The position numbers were made by a program, and so were the translations under genes. A stretch of DNA of 37,581 bases, taken from contig NZ_MLBF01000046.1 of assembly GCF_001936615.1 (NCBI RefSeq), positions 1 through 37,581 on the forward strand, read 5' to 3'. This document shows, piece by piece, positions 23,681-31,700 of the stretch; position 1 is the stretch's first letter; each line of letters opens with the position of its first letter. This DNA comes from Desulfosporosinus metallidurans (lineage in GTDB: Bacteria; Bacillota; Desulfitobacteriia; Desulfitobacteriales; Desulfitobacteriaceae). Below the pieces are notes generated by a model that had not been told where the DNA came from, did no database searches, and worked only from the letters and a program-made list of their open reading frames with translations.

Positions 23681-24175
23681 TTACCCTTTAGTCCTAGGCG
23701 GTAAGAGTGTATTCCACCACATTTTTAGTCTTTTTATGCTACGCAAGATCGGTTCAAGAAGAATATATTCTCCAATTCGAAAAAGAAGGAGACTGATCCA
23801 GTGCAACATTGCATAGGGCGGCCGCATTATAAGGACTAGCCCCCTAATCGGAACTTTTATCCCTCTGTGGATAAGCTCTGCGAGATACGTCATAACCCGA
23901 TAGAACCCAAAAAAGAAACGAACAGAAAAACGGCTCAATAATCTTAAATAAAGAATTAGTCCCAGCAAACTGCCCCAAATAACATAAAAACGAAAGGCTA
24001 GTGCATTTGCTCTTTCAAAGAAGCGGAAAAGAATGAACAACGCCACTAAAGAAAAAAGTACATCTCCAACAAAAGTTAAAACCCATCCCCAGCCTTGCCA
24101 ACGTCGAAAAGAACGATAAAAGTCAAAAACTACTCCAACAATCACCCCCGACACAATAACCCAAAAAAACGTCAC
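23681..24175 (-). CDS. yabQ: Spore cortex protein YabQ
   Basis: A 164-residue membrane protein needed in Bacillus for spore cortex formation, located in the outer forespore membrane. It begins with a hydrophobic segment (FFWVIVSGVIVGVVFDFYRSF), has further membrane segments at about 31-50 and 62-80, and a basic, aromatic C-terminal part. It follows yabP by 46 bases in the standard yabP-yabQ pair. The start ATG has a GGAGGAAG-type site. A perfect DnaA box lies inside the coding region at 23866-23874. No terminator is evident before the divIC promoter. Confidence 0.9.
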   Translation of the reverse strand: MTFFWVIVSGVIVGVVFDFYRSFRRWQGWGWVLTFVGDVLFSLVALFILFRFFERANALAFRFYVIWGSLLGLILYLRLLSRFSVRFFFGFYRVMTYLAELIHRGIKVPIRGLVLIMRPPYAMLHWISLLLFRIGEYILLEPILRSIKRLKMWWNTLLPPRTKG

Positions 24176-24221
24176 GAATTCTGAGATTGTTCTTCCTCCT
24201 TTCTTCTGATTTATGAAGAAT

Positions 24222-24500
24222 TTAACGGAAAATTCGGTTTAAAAAGCCTTGTCGAGAACCTTCGCTCGTATTTCGATGATAGATCAAAGCACTGACATGC
24301 CCTTGAAGATCCACCATCCCCTCCTCAAGATTAAGCGTTTTGATGCCTAATTGATCTCCTTTGATACTCAAAATCCCAAGTTCGGTTTCCAGAACAATTT
24401 CCTTGGGGTCAAAGGACTGAACCTTTTGTACTCCAGTCAACGCAATTTGTTCTCGATTTTCCATGACAAGGCGATGTCCTTTGCCAACTTTGTTCACCAT
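24222..24500 (-). CDS. yabP: Sporulation protein YabP
   Basis: A 92-residue protein of the YabP/YqfC family, known in Bacillus to be expressed in the mother cell and needed for a normal spore cortex. The family stretch MENREQIALTGVQKVQSFDP and ETELGILSIKGDQLGIKTLN is clear. The ATG has GGGGG at good spacing. It starts a new unit after the strong terminator behind rqcP, and yabQ follows. I looked for a sigma-E promoter in the gap upstream and found no convincing match. Confidence 0.93.
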   Translation of the reverse strand: MVNKVGKGHRLVMENREQIALTGVQKVQSFDPKEIVLETELGILSIKGDQLGIKTLNLEEGMVDLQGHVSALIYHRNTSEGSRQGFLNRIFR

Positions 24501-24631
24501 GCCCTATCCCCCTAACTTTTTTCTTCTTAAACCCTATTCGCTTTACTCGTCCTTTAGACATTCGGGAGTCAGTTTGTTTGCACATTCGCACACGTTCCAT
24601 TACTCGCCTCTGGGTCAACCTCAAGAGAAAA

Positions 24632-24669
24632 TTTAAAAGACAGAGTCTTGTGATCAAGACTCTGTCTTT
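24632..24669 (-). terminator. Strong terminator at the end of rqcP
   Basis: AAAGACAGAGTCTTG (24636-24650) and CAAGACTCTGTCTTT (24655-24669) form a perfect 15-base stem with a four-base loop. On the minus strand a T-rich tract follows. The rqcP stop codon lies in the loop and stem. Confidence 0.85.
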
Positions 24670-24917
24670 CGTTCATCCCTAATCAATTCATAGAGCGTAT
24701 GGGCTTCGTTGGCCTTTACACTGTTCGGAGTCGACAAAACCTGGACTTCTATAACATGATTCCCCAGCTCTAAGATGACGCGGTCCCCTATTTTGACTTC
24801 TGCTGAGGGTTTGACAGTCCGTCCGTTAATTGAGATCTTTTCCCCTACGCAAACATCTTTAGCCACTGTGCGACGCTTGATGAGGCGGGAAACTTTTAAA
24901 TATTTATCAATACGCAT
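24654..24917 (-). CDS. rqcP: S4-domain ribosome quality-control factor RqcP
   Basis: An 87-residue S4-domain protein (YabO/Hsp15-like) that stabilises P-site tRNA on obstructed 50S subunits while RqcH adds C-terminal alanine tails. The S4 fold is complete: MRIDKYLKVSRLIKRRTVAK, then KISINGRTVKPSAEVKIGD and VILELGNHVIEVQVL. Length is typical. The ATG has GGAAGG. It lies after the HU gene's terminator, so it should have its own promoter in the 24918-25034 gap, where I found no strong match. yabN-hup-rqcP-yabP follows the Bacillus order except for the HU gene inserted. Confidence 0.93.
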   Translation of the reverse strand: MRIDKYLKVSRLIKRRTVAKDVCVGEKISINGRTVKPSAEVKIGDRVILELGNHVIEVQVLSTPNSVKANEAHTLYELIRDERKTES

Positions 24918-25034
24918 TATTTACCTTCCTTTTGCGAACAACTAGGGCTAACACTGGTTTTAGTTTACGGATGCCTAGCTAACAAACATTCTGTTTATGT
25001 GCTGTTCCATCGAAAACTGCACGTCTTGCTAGTA

Positions 25035-25076
25035 CGAAAAATCAGGTTCCAGAGAAAGCCTGGAACCTGATTTTTT
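25035..25076 (-). terminator. Strong terminator after the HU gene
   Basis: A 15-base perfect stem (25038-25052 with 25060-25074), core CAGGTTCCAG, has a seven-base loop and T runs on both strands, so it may work in both directions. It lies about 20 bases beyond the HU stop. Confidence 0.88.
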
Positions 25077-25092
25077 AACAAAGTCCAAAGAC

Positions 25093-25368
25093 TTATTTTT
25101 GGACTGCGTCTTTGAGAGCCTTCCCCGCCTTAAAACCAGGTACTTTAGCCGCAGGAATTACGATGGTTTCTTTTGTTTGGGGATTTCTTCCAGTACGTTC
25201 CGCACGATCTTTTACTTCAAACGTCCCAAAACCAACCAGTTGAACCTTTTCACTTTGTGCCAAAGACTCCTCGATGACATCAAATACGGCTTTTACAGCC
25301 TTTTCCGCATCCTTCTTGGACATGTCAGCCTTCTCAGCAACTGCGCTAACTAATTCAGCCTTATTCAA
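25093..25368 (-). CDS. hup: DNA-binding protein HU
   Basis: A small basic nucleoid protein that bends and compacts DNA as a dimer. The 91-residue product shows the family start MNKAELVSAVAEKADMSKKDAEKAV (opening part), the VQLVGFGTFEVKDRAERTGR segment, and the DNA-inserting arm with RNPQTKETIVIPAAKVPGFK. The start codon is TTG, with AGGAGGGA upstream. A -10 box and a possible operator dyad sit in the gap after yabN. It is strongly terminated, so it is a single-gene unit inside the yab cluster; Bacillus has its hup gene elsewhere. Confidence 0.97.
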   Translation of the reverse strand: MNKAELVSAVAEKADMSKKDAEKAVKAVFDVIEESLAQSEKVQLVGFGTFEVKDRAERTGRNPQTKETIVIPAAKVPGFKAGKALKDAVQK

Positions 25369-25393
25369 AAATAGTCCCTCCTAATAACTGATC

Positions 25394-25421
25394 TTATCAC
25401 GACAATTATATTTCGCGATAA
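25394..25421 (-). promoter_or_regulatory. hup promoter -10 inside an inverted repeat
   Basis: TTATCACGA (25394-25402) and TCGCGATAA (25413-25421) are an inverted repeat matching at eight of nine positions. On the minus strand a consensus TATAAT (25410-25405) sits in the ten-base spacer; no good -35 is seen. The placement suggests an operator over the hup promoter, though a leader hairpin is possible. Confidence 0.45.
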
Positions 25422-25452
25422 ATAACCAATCTCCTGCTTATTAAGGTTTATA

Positions 25453-26910
25453 TTACTTTAATTTACCACTATTTTCTTCAGATTTTGTTTGTTCCCACAA
25501 AACATCCATTTTGTCAAGGGGTAATTGCTCGAAGTTTAGGCCGTTTTCTTGACTTAACTCAACCATTTTCAAGAAACGCGACTGAAACTTATGTGTGGCA
25601 TCCCTCAATACCTCTTCCGCATCTAACTTTAAAAATCGGGATAAATTTACAGTAGCAAATATCAAATCCCCTAATTCCTCACGAATTCCTATTCCATCAG
25701 CCAAGGCAGTTTTCAATTCTTGTAATTCTTCCTGAACCTTCTCCCAAGGCCCCTCAATATCAGGCCAGTCAAATCCTACCTTTGCCACTCTACGTTGGGT
25801 TGAAGAAGCCCACATGAGAGCGGGTAAGCCTTTAGGATCGTGGAAGAAGGCCGGCTCGTCATTTTCGCTTGCCTTTTCTTCCTTCTTTATTCTGTCCCAA
25901 GTCAGGATCACATCGTCCGCTGTCTCAGCCGTTTCTTTTCCAAAAACATGCGGGTGTCGGCGAATCAGTTTTTGGATAACCCCGCGAAGTACGTCTTGGA
26001 GCTCAAAATCACGTTCTTCTGCAGCTAATTGAGTGTGAAAAACAACTTGTAATAATAAGTCTCCCAACTCTTCACACAAATTATACATATCTTGTTTCTC
26101 AATTGCTTCAAGTACTTCATAACTTTCTTCGATCAGACAAGGTTTCAGTGATTCATGGGTTTGCTCCCGATCCCATGCACACCCTTCCTTAGATCGCAAG
26201 GTTGCCATAACGTTAACTAACTTGGTAAATGAAATAACACTTGAGTTCGGGGGCAAAATGATCGTCGTTAAATGATCAAATGTCCCATGATCCATCTCGT
26301 AAAGTGGAAGCTTGTCCACTCGTTGGTCAGATGTCCCGAACGCCTGGGCAACATACACCCACGCATCATCAGGATAGGAAGCCATGAGATCTAGTTTTAC
26401 TTCTGAGGCAATTAGCTTGTTATACACTTGGGGGATAACAAGCCATTCCTGACCCGTCAATCCTACCCCTTTGAGGGCGTCGTAATTCCGGATGAGTACC
26501 CCCTCAATCGGGTCGAACTGCAACACTCTAAAAATCTCATCGACAAAGCTCATGGCCGGATGAATCACGACCTCATAGTCCTGCGCCAGCTTTTCTCCAA
26601 TAAGTTGGACTGTCTTTTCCGCAACCATGGGGTGTCCAGGAACTGCGTAAATCACGTCTGTACCTTTTTGCAGTTCCTCACGTAATCGCTCCGTAATTCT
26701 TTCATAAACTCTCTCGAAGGACGGTTCCTTGGCGTAAATCTCATCAAAAGATTCTACCCGCACACCCTCAGCCATCAATTCCTGAGCACAGGGATGCTGG
26801 GATGTTCGCGCGAAAATCTTCTTCGAACCGCATATAAGTCGGTAATTTCCAAGGGTCAACTGTTCCAGACCTGAAGGCCCTAAGCCTATAACATGAAGAC
26901 ACGAGGACAT
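25453..26910 (-). CDS. yabN: YabN: tetrapyrrole-methylase-like and MazG pyrophosphohydrolase fusion
   Basis: A 485-residue fusion. Residues 1-215 are a tetrapyrrole (SAM) methylase-like domain (VIGLGPSGLEQLTLG, YAVPGHPMVAEKTVQ); the rest is a MazG nucleoside triphosphate pyrophosphohydrolase with two modules, each with the metal-binding EEXXE/EXXD pattern (EESYEV with CEELGDLLLQVVFH, and QEELQEL with REELGDLIFA). MazG removes abnormal or excess NTPs; the methylase part's substrate is not known. The ATG has AGGAGGTGG. In Bacillus the flippase-like yabM separates spoVT from yabN; here only a repeat lies between them. Confidence 0.95.
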   Translation of the reverse strand: MSSCLHVIGLGPSGLEQLTLGNYRLICGSKKIFARTSQHPCAQELMAEGVRVESFDEIYAKEPSFERVYERITERLREELQKGTDVIYAVPGHPMVAEKTVQLIGEKLAQDYEVVIHPAMSFVDEIFRVLQFDPIEGVLIRNYDALKGVGLTGQEWLVIPQVYNKLIASEVKLDLMASYPDDAWVYVAQAFGTSDQRVDKLPLYEMDHGTFDHLTTIILPPNSSVISFTKLVNVMATLRSKEGCAWDREQTHESLKPCLIEESYEVLEAIEKQDMYNLCEELGDLLLQVVFHTQLAAEERDFELQDVLRGVIQKLIRRHPHVFGKETAETADDVILTWDRIKKEEKASENDEPAFFHDPKGLPALMWASSTQRRVAKVGFDWPDIEGPWEKVQEELQELKTALADGIGIREELGDLIFATVNLSRFLKLDAEEVLRDATHKFQSRFLKMVELSQENGLNFEQLPLDKMDVLWEQTKSEENSGKLK

Positions 26911-26940
26911 TTCTTTCCACCTCCTAGGGGTATTTTAGCA

Positions 26941-26984
26941 TAAAGTAAACTAGCTTGCACCAAGCCGTAGGCGCTCGAAGAACG
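26941..26984. repeat. Diverged copy of the structured repeat
   Basis: TAAAGTAAAC then CTTGCACCAAGCC and GTAGGCG resemble the first 40 bases of the tandem repeats at 36561 (TAAAGAAAAC, CTTGGC-GCCAAGCC, CGGCG). Its first hairpin is kept as GCTTG/CAAGC and a second as GCC/GGC. It directly adjoins the large palindrome that follows. Confidence 0.5.
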
Positions 26985-27031
26985 GGGGGACAGGTACGCC
27001 GTTTGCATCGCAAACGGCGTACCTGTCCCCC
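26985..27031. repeat. 22-bp perfect palindrome between spoVT and yabN
   Basis: A perfect inverted repeat: arms at 26985-27006 and 27010-27031 with a three-base loop, each arm opening with GGGGGACAGG and ending in GTTTGC on the left. It lies ten bases past the spoVT stop. GGGGACAGG-type palindromes recur in many Firmicute genomes as REP-like elements; it may also act as an mRNA-end hairpin, although no T run follows on either strand. Confidence 0.8.
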
Positions 27032-27040
27032 TGTTAAGTT

Positions 27041-27604
27041 TTACTGTTCCATCTGTTTCGCTAAAAAACCAGCGGCAGTCTCAACCAATTTGATCTCTAA
27101 CTCGCCCATCTTCATATTTGCTTCTTTGGACAAGAGCATCACTGTTCCTATGGGATCCCCTTGGGAAATAATCGGTGCAACGACTTCACCGGTATACTTG
27201 CATTTATCGTCTTCCTCATTTTCTGGACAGCTTTTGCACGAGACGTGTTCTCCTGCAATTCCGATGTGAATCGTTTTCCTTTCTTCCATTGCCTGTTCTA
27301 CGGCCGGTCCTACCGCTTTATTCAGATACTCTTTCTTTGATGCTCCGGATACTGCGATAATCGTATCCCGATCTGTGATACAAGCGATATGCCCAGTTGC
27401 CTCGGATAGAGAATCGGCGTATTCTCTAGCGAACTCTCCCAATTCACGGATTGGGGAATATTTCTTTAGTATAACTTCCCCTTCCCGATCTACAAAAATC
27501 TCTAACGGATCTCCTTCCCGAATACGAAGAGTCCGACGAATTTCCTTTGGAATAACAACACGACCGAGGTCATCAATTCTCCTCACAATACCTGTTGCTT
27601 TCAT
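27041..27604 (-). CDS. spoVT: Stage V sporulation protein T
   Basis: A forespore regulator that modifies sigma-G-dependent expression. The 187-residue product has an AbrB-type DNA-binding domain at the start (MKATGIVRRIDDLGRVVIPK, then EIRRTLRIREGDPLEIF) and a C-terminal GAF domain (about 55-185) with TGHIACITDRDTIIAVSG. A cysteine group, CKSCPENEEDDKC, is visible near 130-145. The frame continues 12 codons upstream, but the ATG at 27604 matches the family, with AAAGGAGG before it. A sigma-G-like promoter lies about 70 bases upstream, as expected for this gene. Confidence 0.97.
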   Translation of the reverse strand: MKATGIVRRIDDLGRVVIPKEIRRTLRIREGDPLEIFVDREGEVILKKYSPIRELGEFAREYADSLSEATGHIACITDRDTIIAVSGASKKEYLNKAVGPAVEQAMEERKTIHIGIAGEHVSCKSCPENEEDDKCKYTGEVVAPIISQGDPIGTVMLLSKEANMKMGELEIKLVETAAGFLAKQMEQ

Positions 27605-27674
27605 AGGCGCACTTTCCTCCTTTGTCGTCCGAAAAATCATTTTTTCCTTGTTCTTGCCACCTTAAATTCAATGA

Positions 27675-27705
27675 TAGTATATATCTAGGGATTGCCAATT
27701 ATTCA
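27675..27705 (-). promoter_or_regulatory. Sigma-G-like promoter of spoVT
   Basis: On the minus strand TGAATA (27705-27700) and TATACTA (27681-27675) are 18 bases apart. They fit the forespore sigma-G/F pattern (GAATA or similar, then CATNNTA), with one change at the first -10 base. spoVT is a sigma-G gene in Bacillus. Confidence 0.55.
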
Positions 27706-27724
27706 TTATTTTCCAATGTAAAAC

Positions 27725-27752
27725 AAAAGAAGGCAATTAATTGCCTTCTTTT
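27725..27752. terminator. Bidirectional-type terminator after prsA
   Basis: A 28-base perfect palindrome, centre GGCAATTAATTGCC, has A-rich and T-rich ends. On the minus strand it follows the prsA stop by about ten bases and would end that transcript before the spoVT promoter. Confidence 0.85.
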
Positions 27753-27763
27753 TCTTAACCCTG

Positions 27764-28708
27764 TTAACTTGCAGGCTGATATCCTTTAGAATATTCGATC
27801 TTGGCGTTCTTACGCATAGTGTCAAAATAAGTCTGGAACTTCGCATCTTTCGCCGCATTGAGTGCATCTTGCGTCACTTGAGCTTTCACCTTAGCAAAGT
27901 CTGCAGCCGCTGCAGCTGTGTGTGCTTCCACTAAGATAACATGATAGCCAAATTCCGTCTTTACCGGGACGGTTGAGAATGTGCCAACTTTTTGAGCAAA
28001 GGCTGCTGTTTCAAATTCCGGGACCATCTTTCCTTTAGTAAAGGTTCCGAGATCCCCGCCTGAGTCTTTTGCTCCAGGCTCAATAGATTTTTCTTTAGCG
28101 AGTTTTACAAAATCGGCCCCAGCTTGTAATTGTACAATAATTGCTTTTGCTTCATCTTCCGTTTTAACTAAAATATGACGGGCAGTAACACTTTCAGGCT
28201 GGCTGTATTGAGGTACATTTTTGTCATAATAAGCTTTGGCCTCAGTATCGCTAACTGGTTTGATATCAGCCGTTACTTTCTCATAAACTGCCAAGAAATT
28301 CTTTAATTCCGGTTCCGTCATCCCCTGTTGTTTGAGGGTATTCTGAAACTTCGTCTCATCACCCATATTTTTCTTAATAGCGTCTTCTTGCTCTTTAACT
28401 TTTGCATCCTCAAGCTTAAGCTTTTGATTCTTTACTTCTTGAGCGATCAGCTTACCCTCAATCATGCGATCTAATATCTGACTTTTGATCTGAGGCAATG
28501 CCTGTTTTCCTTGATCTGTATCGAACTTCATCCCTTGTGATTCATAAATCTTTTGCGCATCAGCCACGCGGGCATCATAATCCTTAACCAAAATCGAGTC
28601 TCCGTTAACTTTTGCTGCCCATTTACCGCCAACTAACGAAGAGCACCCCGTGGTCACAATCATTAATGTAAGGACTCCTAAAATAATCCCCACATGGGAC
28701 TTTTTCAT
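27764..28708 (-). CDS. prsA: PrsA-type lipoprotein foldase (parvulin peptidyl-prolyl isomerase)
   Basis: A membrane-anchored extracellular chaperone that helps secreted proteins fold. The 314-residue product from the ATG at 28708 begins with a lipoprotein signal peptide and lipobox VTTGC, the lipidated cysteine being residue 22. An N-terminal SurA-like helical region follows, then a parvulin PpiC domain (about 170-265: VTARHILVKTEDEAKAI, SGGDLGTFTKGKMVPEFE, TEFGYHVILVEA). The frame extends upstream for 33 codons, but those overlap the end of mfd and would hide the signal peptide; GAAAGGGTG marks the chosen start. It follows mfd closely and has a strong terminator. Confidence 0.95.
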   Translation of the reverse strand: MKKSHVGIILGVLTLMIVTTGCSSLVGGKWAAKVNGDSILVKDYDARVADAQKIYESQGMKFDTDQGKQALPQIKSQILDRMIEGKLIAQEVKNQKLKLEDAKVKEQEDAIKKNMGDETKFQNTLKQQGMTEPELKNFLAVYEKVTADIKPVSDTEAKAYYDKNVPQYSQPESVTARHILVKTEDEAKAIIVQLQAGADFVKLAKEKSIEPGAKDSGGDLGTFTKGKMVPEFETAAFAQKVGTFSTVPVKTEFGYHVILVEAHTAAAAADFAKVKAQVTQDALNAAKDAKFQTYFDTMRKNAKIEYSKGYQPAS

Positions 28709-28745
28709 ATTGACACACCCTTTCAATTTGCATGAGACTAGTATA

Positions 28746-31700
28746 TCAAGGAGTTGCCCTTGAAGCAATATCGCCAAAGACAACGAGCACTCGACGTACT
28801 GCTTCAATCATCTCCTCTTGACCAAGCGTGCGCATACGAATTTTGCACTCCAAATTCCCACCTGGCATTGTTTTAAAGGACAACGGATAGGGGGAAGCTG
28901 AGGCCACGGCCATCAGATACTCTCCAGTTATACTCGGGTTTGCCGCAAAACGAAAAACCACATTTTGTTTAGCTTGTTGGATTTGTTCAATTTTCAAAGT
29001 ACTTGCTAGCAATTTGATTCGGATGATTTCAATCAAATGCTCGACTTCACGCGTTGGAGTCCCGAAACGATCCACCAATTCGTCAACCATCTCGCTAAGC
29101 TGTTCCTCATCTTGAACCTGCGCCAGTCGTTGGTACAACGACGCCTTAGTTTGACTGTCCACAACATAGGGATCCGGCAAGAAGGCATCCACCTGAAGCT
29201 CAATGCTCGGTTCGATGACTTCTTCGACCTTTTCTCCTCGCAGTTCCAGAACCGCTTCTTTGAGCATCTGACTGTACAACTCAAATCCCACCGCTGCAAG
29301 ATGCCCATGTTGTTGGGCACCTATTAAATTCCCTGCACCACGAATTTCCAAGTCTCGCATGGCTATCTTAAACCCGGCCCCAAATTCCGTAAACTCACGA
29401 ATGGCTGCCAGACGTTTTTCGGCAATTTCTGTGAGCACCTTTTGCGGCTTAAACAGGAGGTACGCAAAGGCTTTGCGATTCGATCGTCCCACACGCCCAC
29501 GCAATTGATAGAGTTGGGATAACCCAAAGCGATCAGCCTCATCAATGATGAGCGTATTCACGTTCGGCATATCAAGGCCCGTTTCGATAATGGTCGTAGA
29601 AACTAAGACATCCGTCTCCTGTTCTAAGAAATCAAGCATAACCCGTTCCAACGCCGTTTCGCGCATTTGACCGTGAGCAACGCCAAAGCGCGCTTCGGGA
29701 ACCAATTGACCCAAGAAATGAGTAACCTGATCCATATCCTCTACTCGATTATGCACATAGAAAACTTGCCCTCCACGCTGAATTTCGCGTCGTATGGCGT
29801 CTCGCACCACATCAGGCCGAAACTCCGTGACATACGTTTGCACCGGATACCGACCTTCAGGTGGAGTTTCGATCACACTCATATCCCTAACTCCCACAAG
29901 AGACATGTGTAGTGTCCTAGGGATTGGGGTTGCCGACAAAGTCAGCACATCCACATTACCTTTTAACGTTTTCAATTTCTCCTTGTGGGCAACACCAAAA
30001 CGCTGCTCTTCATCTATGACTAATAAACCTATATCTTTAAATTTAACCGCATCGGAAAGAATGCGATGCGTACCTACAATAACATCTATTCGTCCATCCT
30101 TTAGACCCTGAAGTATTTCCTTTTGCTCCTTCGGGGAGCGAAAACGGCTCAGCATATCGATGGTTATCGGGTAACCCATAAACCGTTCCCGAAAAGTGTT
30201 AAAATGCTGCTGGGACAAAATGGTCGTAGGAACAAGCACTGCCACTTGCTTACTATCCATCACCGCTTTAAATGCCGCACGAAGAGCAACTTCCGTTTTG
30301 CCGTACCCCACATCTCCGCAAAGTAAGCGATCCATTGGCCGTGGGCGCATCATATCCTTTTTTACATCCGCAATACTCTGGAGTTGGTCTGGAGTCTCAG
30401 GATAAGGGAACTTCTCCTCGAATTCCTGTTGCCAAACATTATCCTGGGAAAAGGCGAATCCCTGGATTGCCTCACGCTCAGCATAAAGTTTTACGAGATC
30501 AATCGCCATTTCTTTGACGGCACCACGTGTTTTAGTTTTGACCTTATTCCAATCGCTCCCCCCAAGTTTGTAAAGTTTAGGTAGGGTTTCCGCAGCACTT
30601 CCCAAATACTTTTGTAAAAGATGCAATTGATCTAAAGGAACATAGAGTCGATCTTCTCCAGCATAGCGGATCCCAAAATAGTCCTTTTGAATTCCGCCGA
30701 CCTCTAACCGCTCAATGCCAGTAAATTGTCCGATCCCATGATGAACATGAACAACATAGTCCCCAGGTTTAAGATCTGAGATATAGAGACTCTTCTTGGC
30801 AGCTGTACTTACCTTTTTGCCAACAGCCTTGCTCTCCCTCTTATAGATTTCAGTTTCCGTCAGAACGACTAGCTTTCCAAGCGGCAACTCAAACCCTTGG
30901 TCAAGGGAATACGGATAAACATAAACCTGTCCCGCTTTAACAGGATCATCGAGTCTTTGGCGGAAGGCAGTTACTCCACTATCCTTTAGGCCCTGAATAA
31001 GTCGCTCCACATGATCATCATCACCGGCAAACAAAGCTACGATATTTCCTTCATCCTTACGGTGCTCTATCTCTTCAACTAATAGACTTGTTTTTCCCAT
31101 AAAACCCGTCAAGGGGCGCGCATTAAGATTAAAAATTCTCTTTGGCGAAAACCCTGGAGCCTGCCTCAGTAAAGTTGATAGGCCAAGCAACGGGTGTCGT
31201 TTGCCATGAATTAGAATATCATCGTAGTCAATAAACTGAGCCTCTGGATGAACAAAAGCTTCTCCAGCTTCTAATTGCTGCGTGAATTCCAGTAATCGTT
31301 CATTGGCCTGAAACTCTAATTGTTCTTTTAAACGTTGTGGCTCATCCAAAATAACAAGGTGATCCTCGGCAAGATAGGAATAAAATGGCACAAGCGACGT
31401 TTTAACTAAACTAAGAAAAGGATAAACATTTTCGTCCAAGATCCCTTGCTCAAGCCTTTCTTCCAAAAAATCAACCTGTTTTTGCAGACGCTCAGCAGCC
31501 TCTTTCCGCCCAGAACGTTGAAGCATACTCGTGGTCTTGCGTGCCTCAGCCCGAATGGTAAATCGAAGTTGCCCAAGTTCCTCCTTAGTAACAACATACT
31601 CCATTGCCGGAGAAATCAACACCTTATCCTTAGAAGCCACCGATTTCTGCGTTTCGAGGTCAAACATCCGGATGGAATCGACTTCATCATCGAAAAACTC

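Noticed and set aside
24409..24657. 82-codon leftward frame between rqcP and yabP
   Set aside because: Overlaps the yabP N-terminus in another frame and starts inside the rqcP terminator; basic composition looks like chance.
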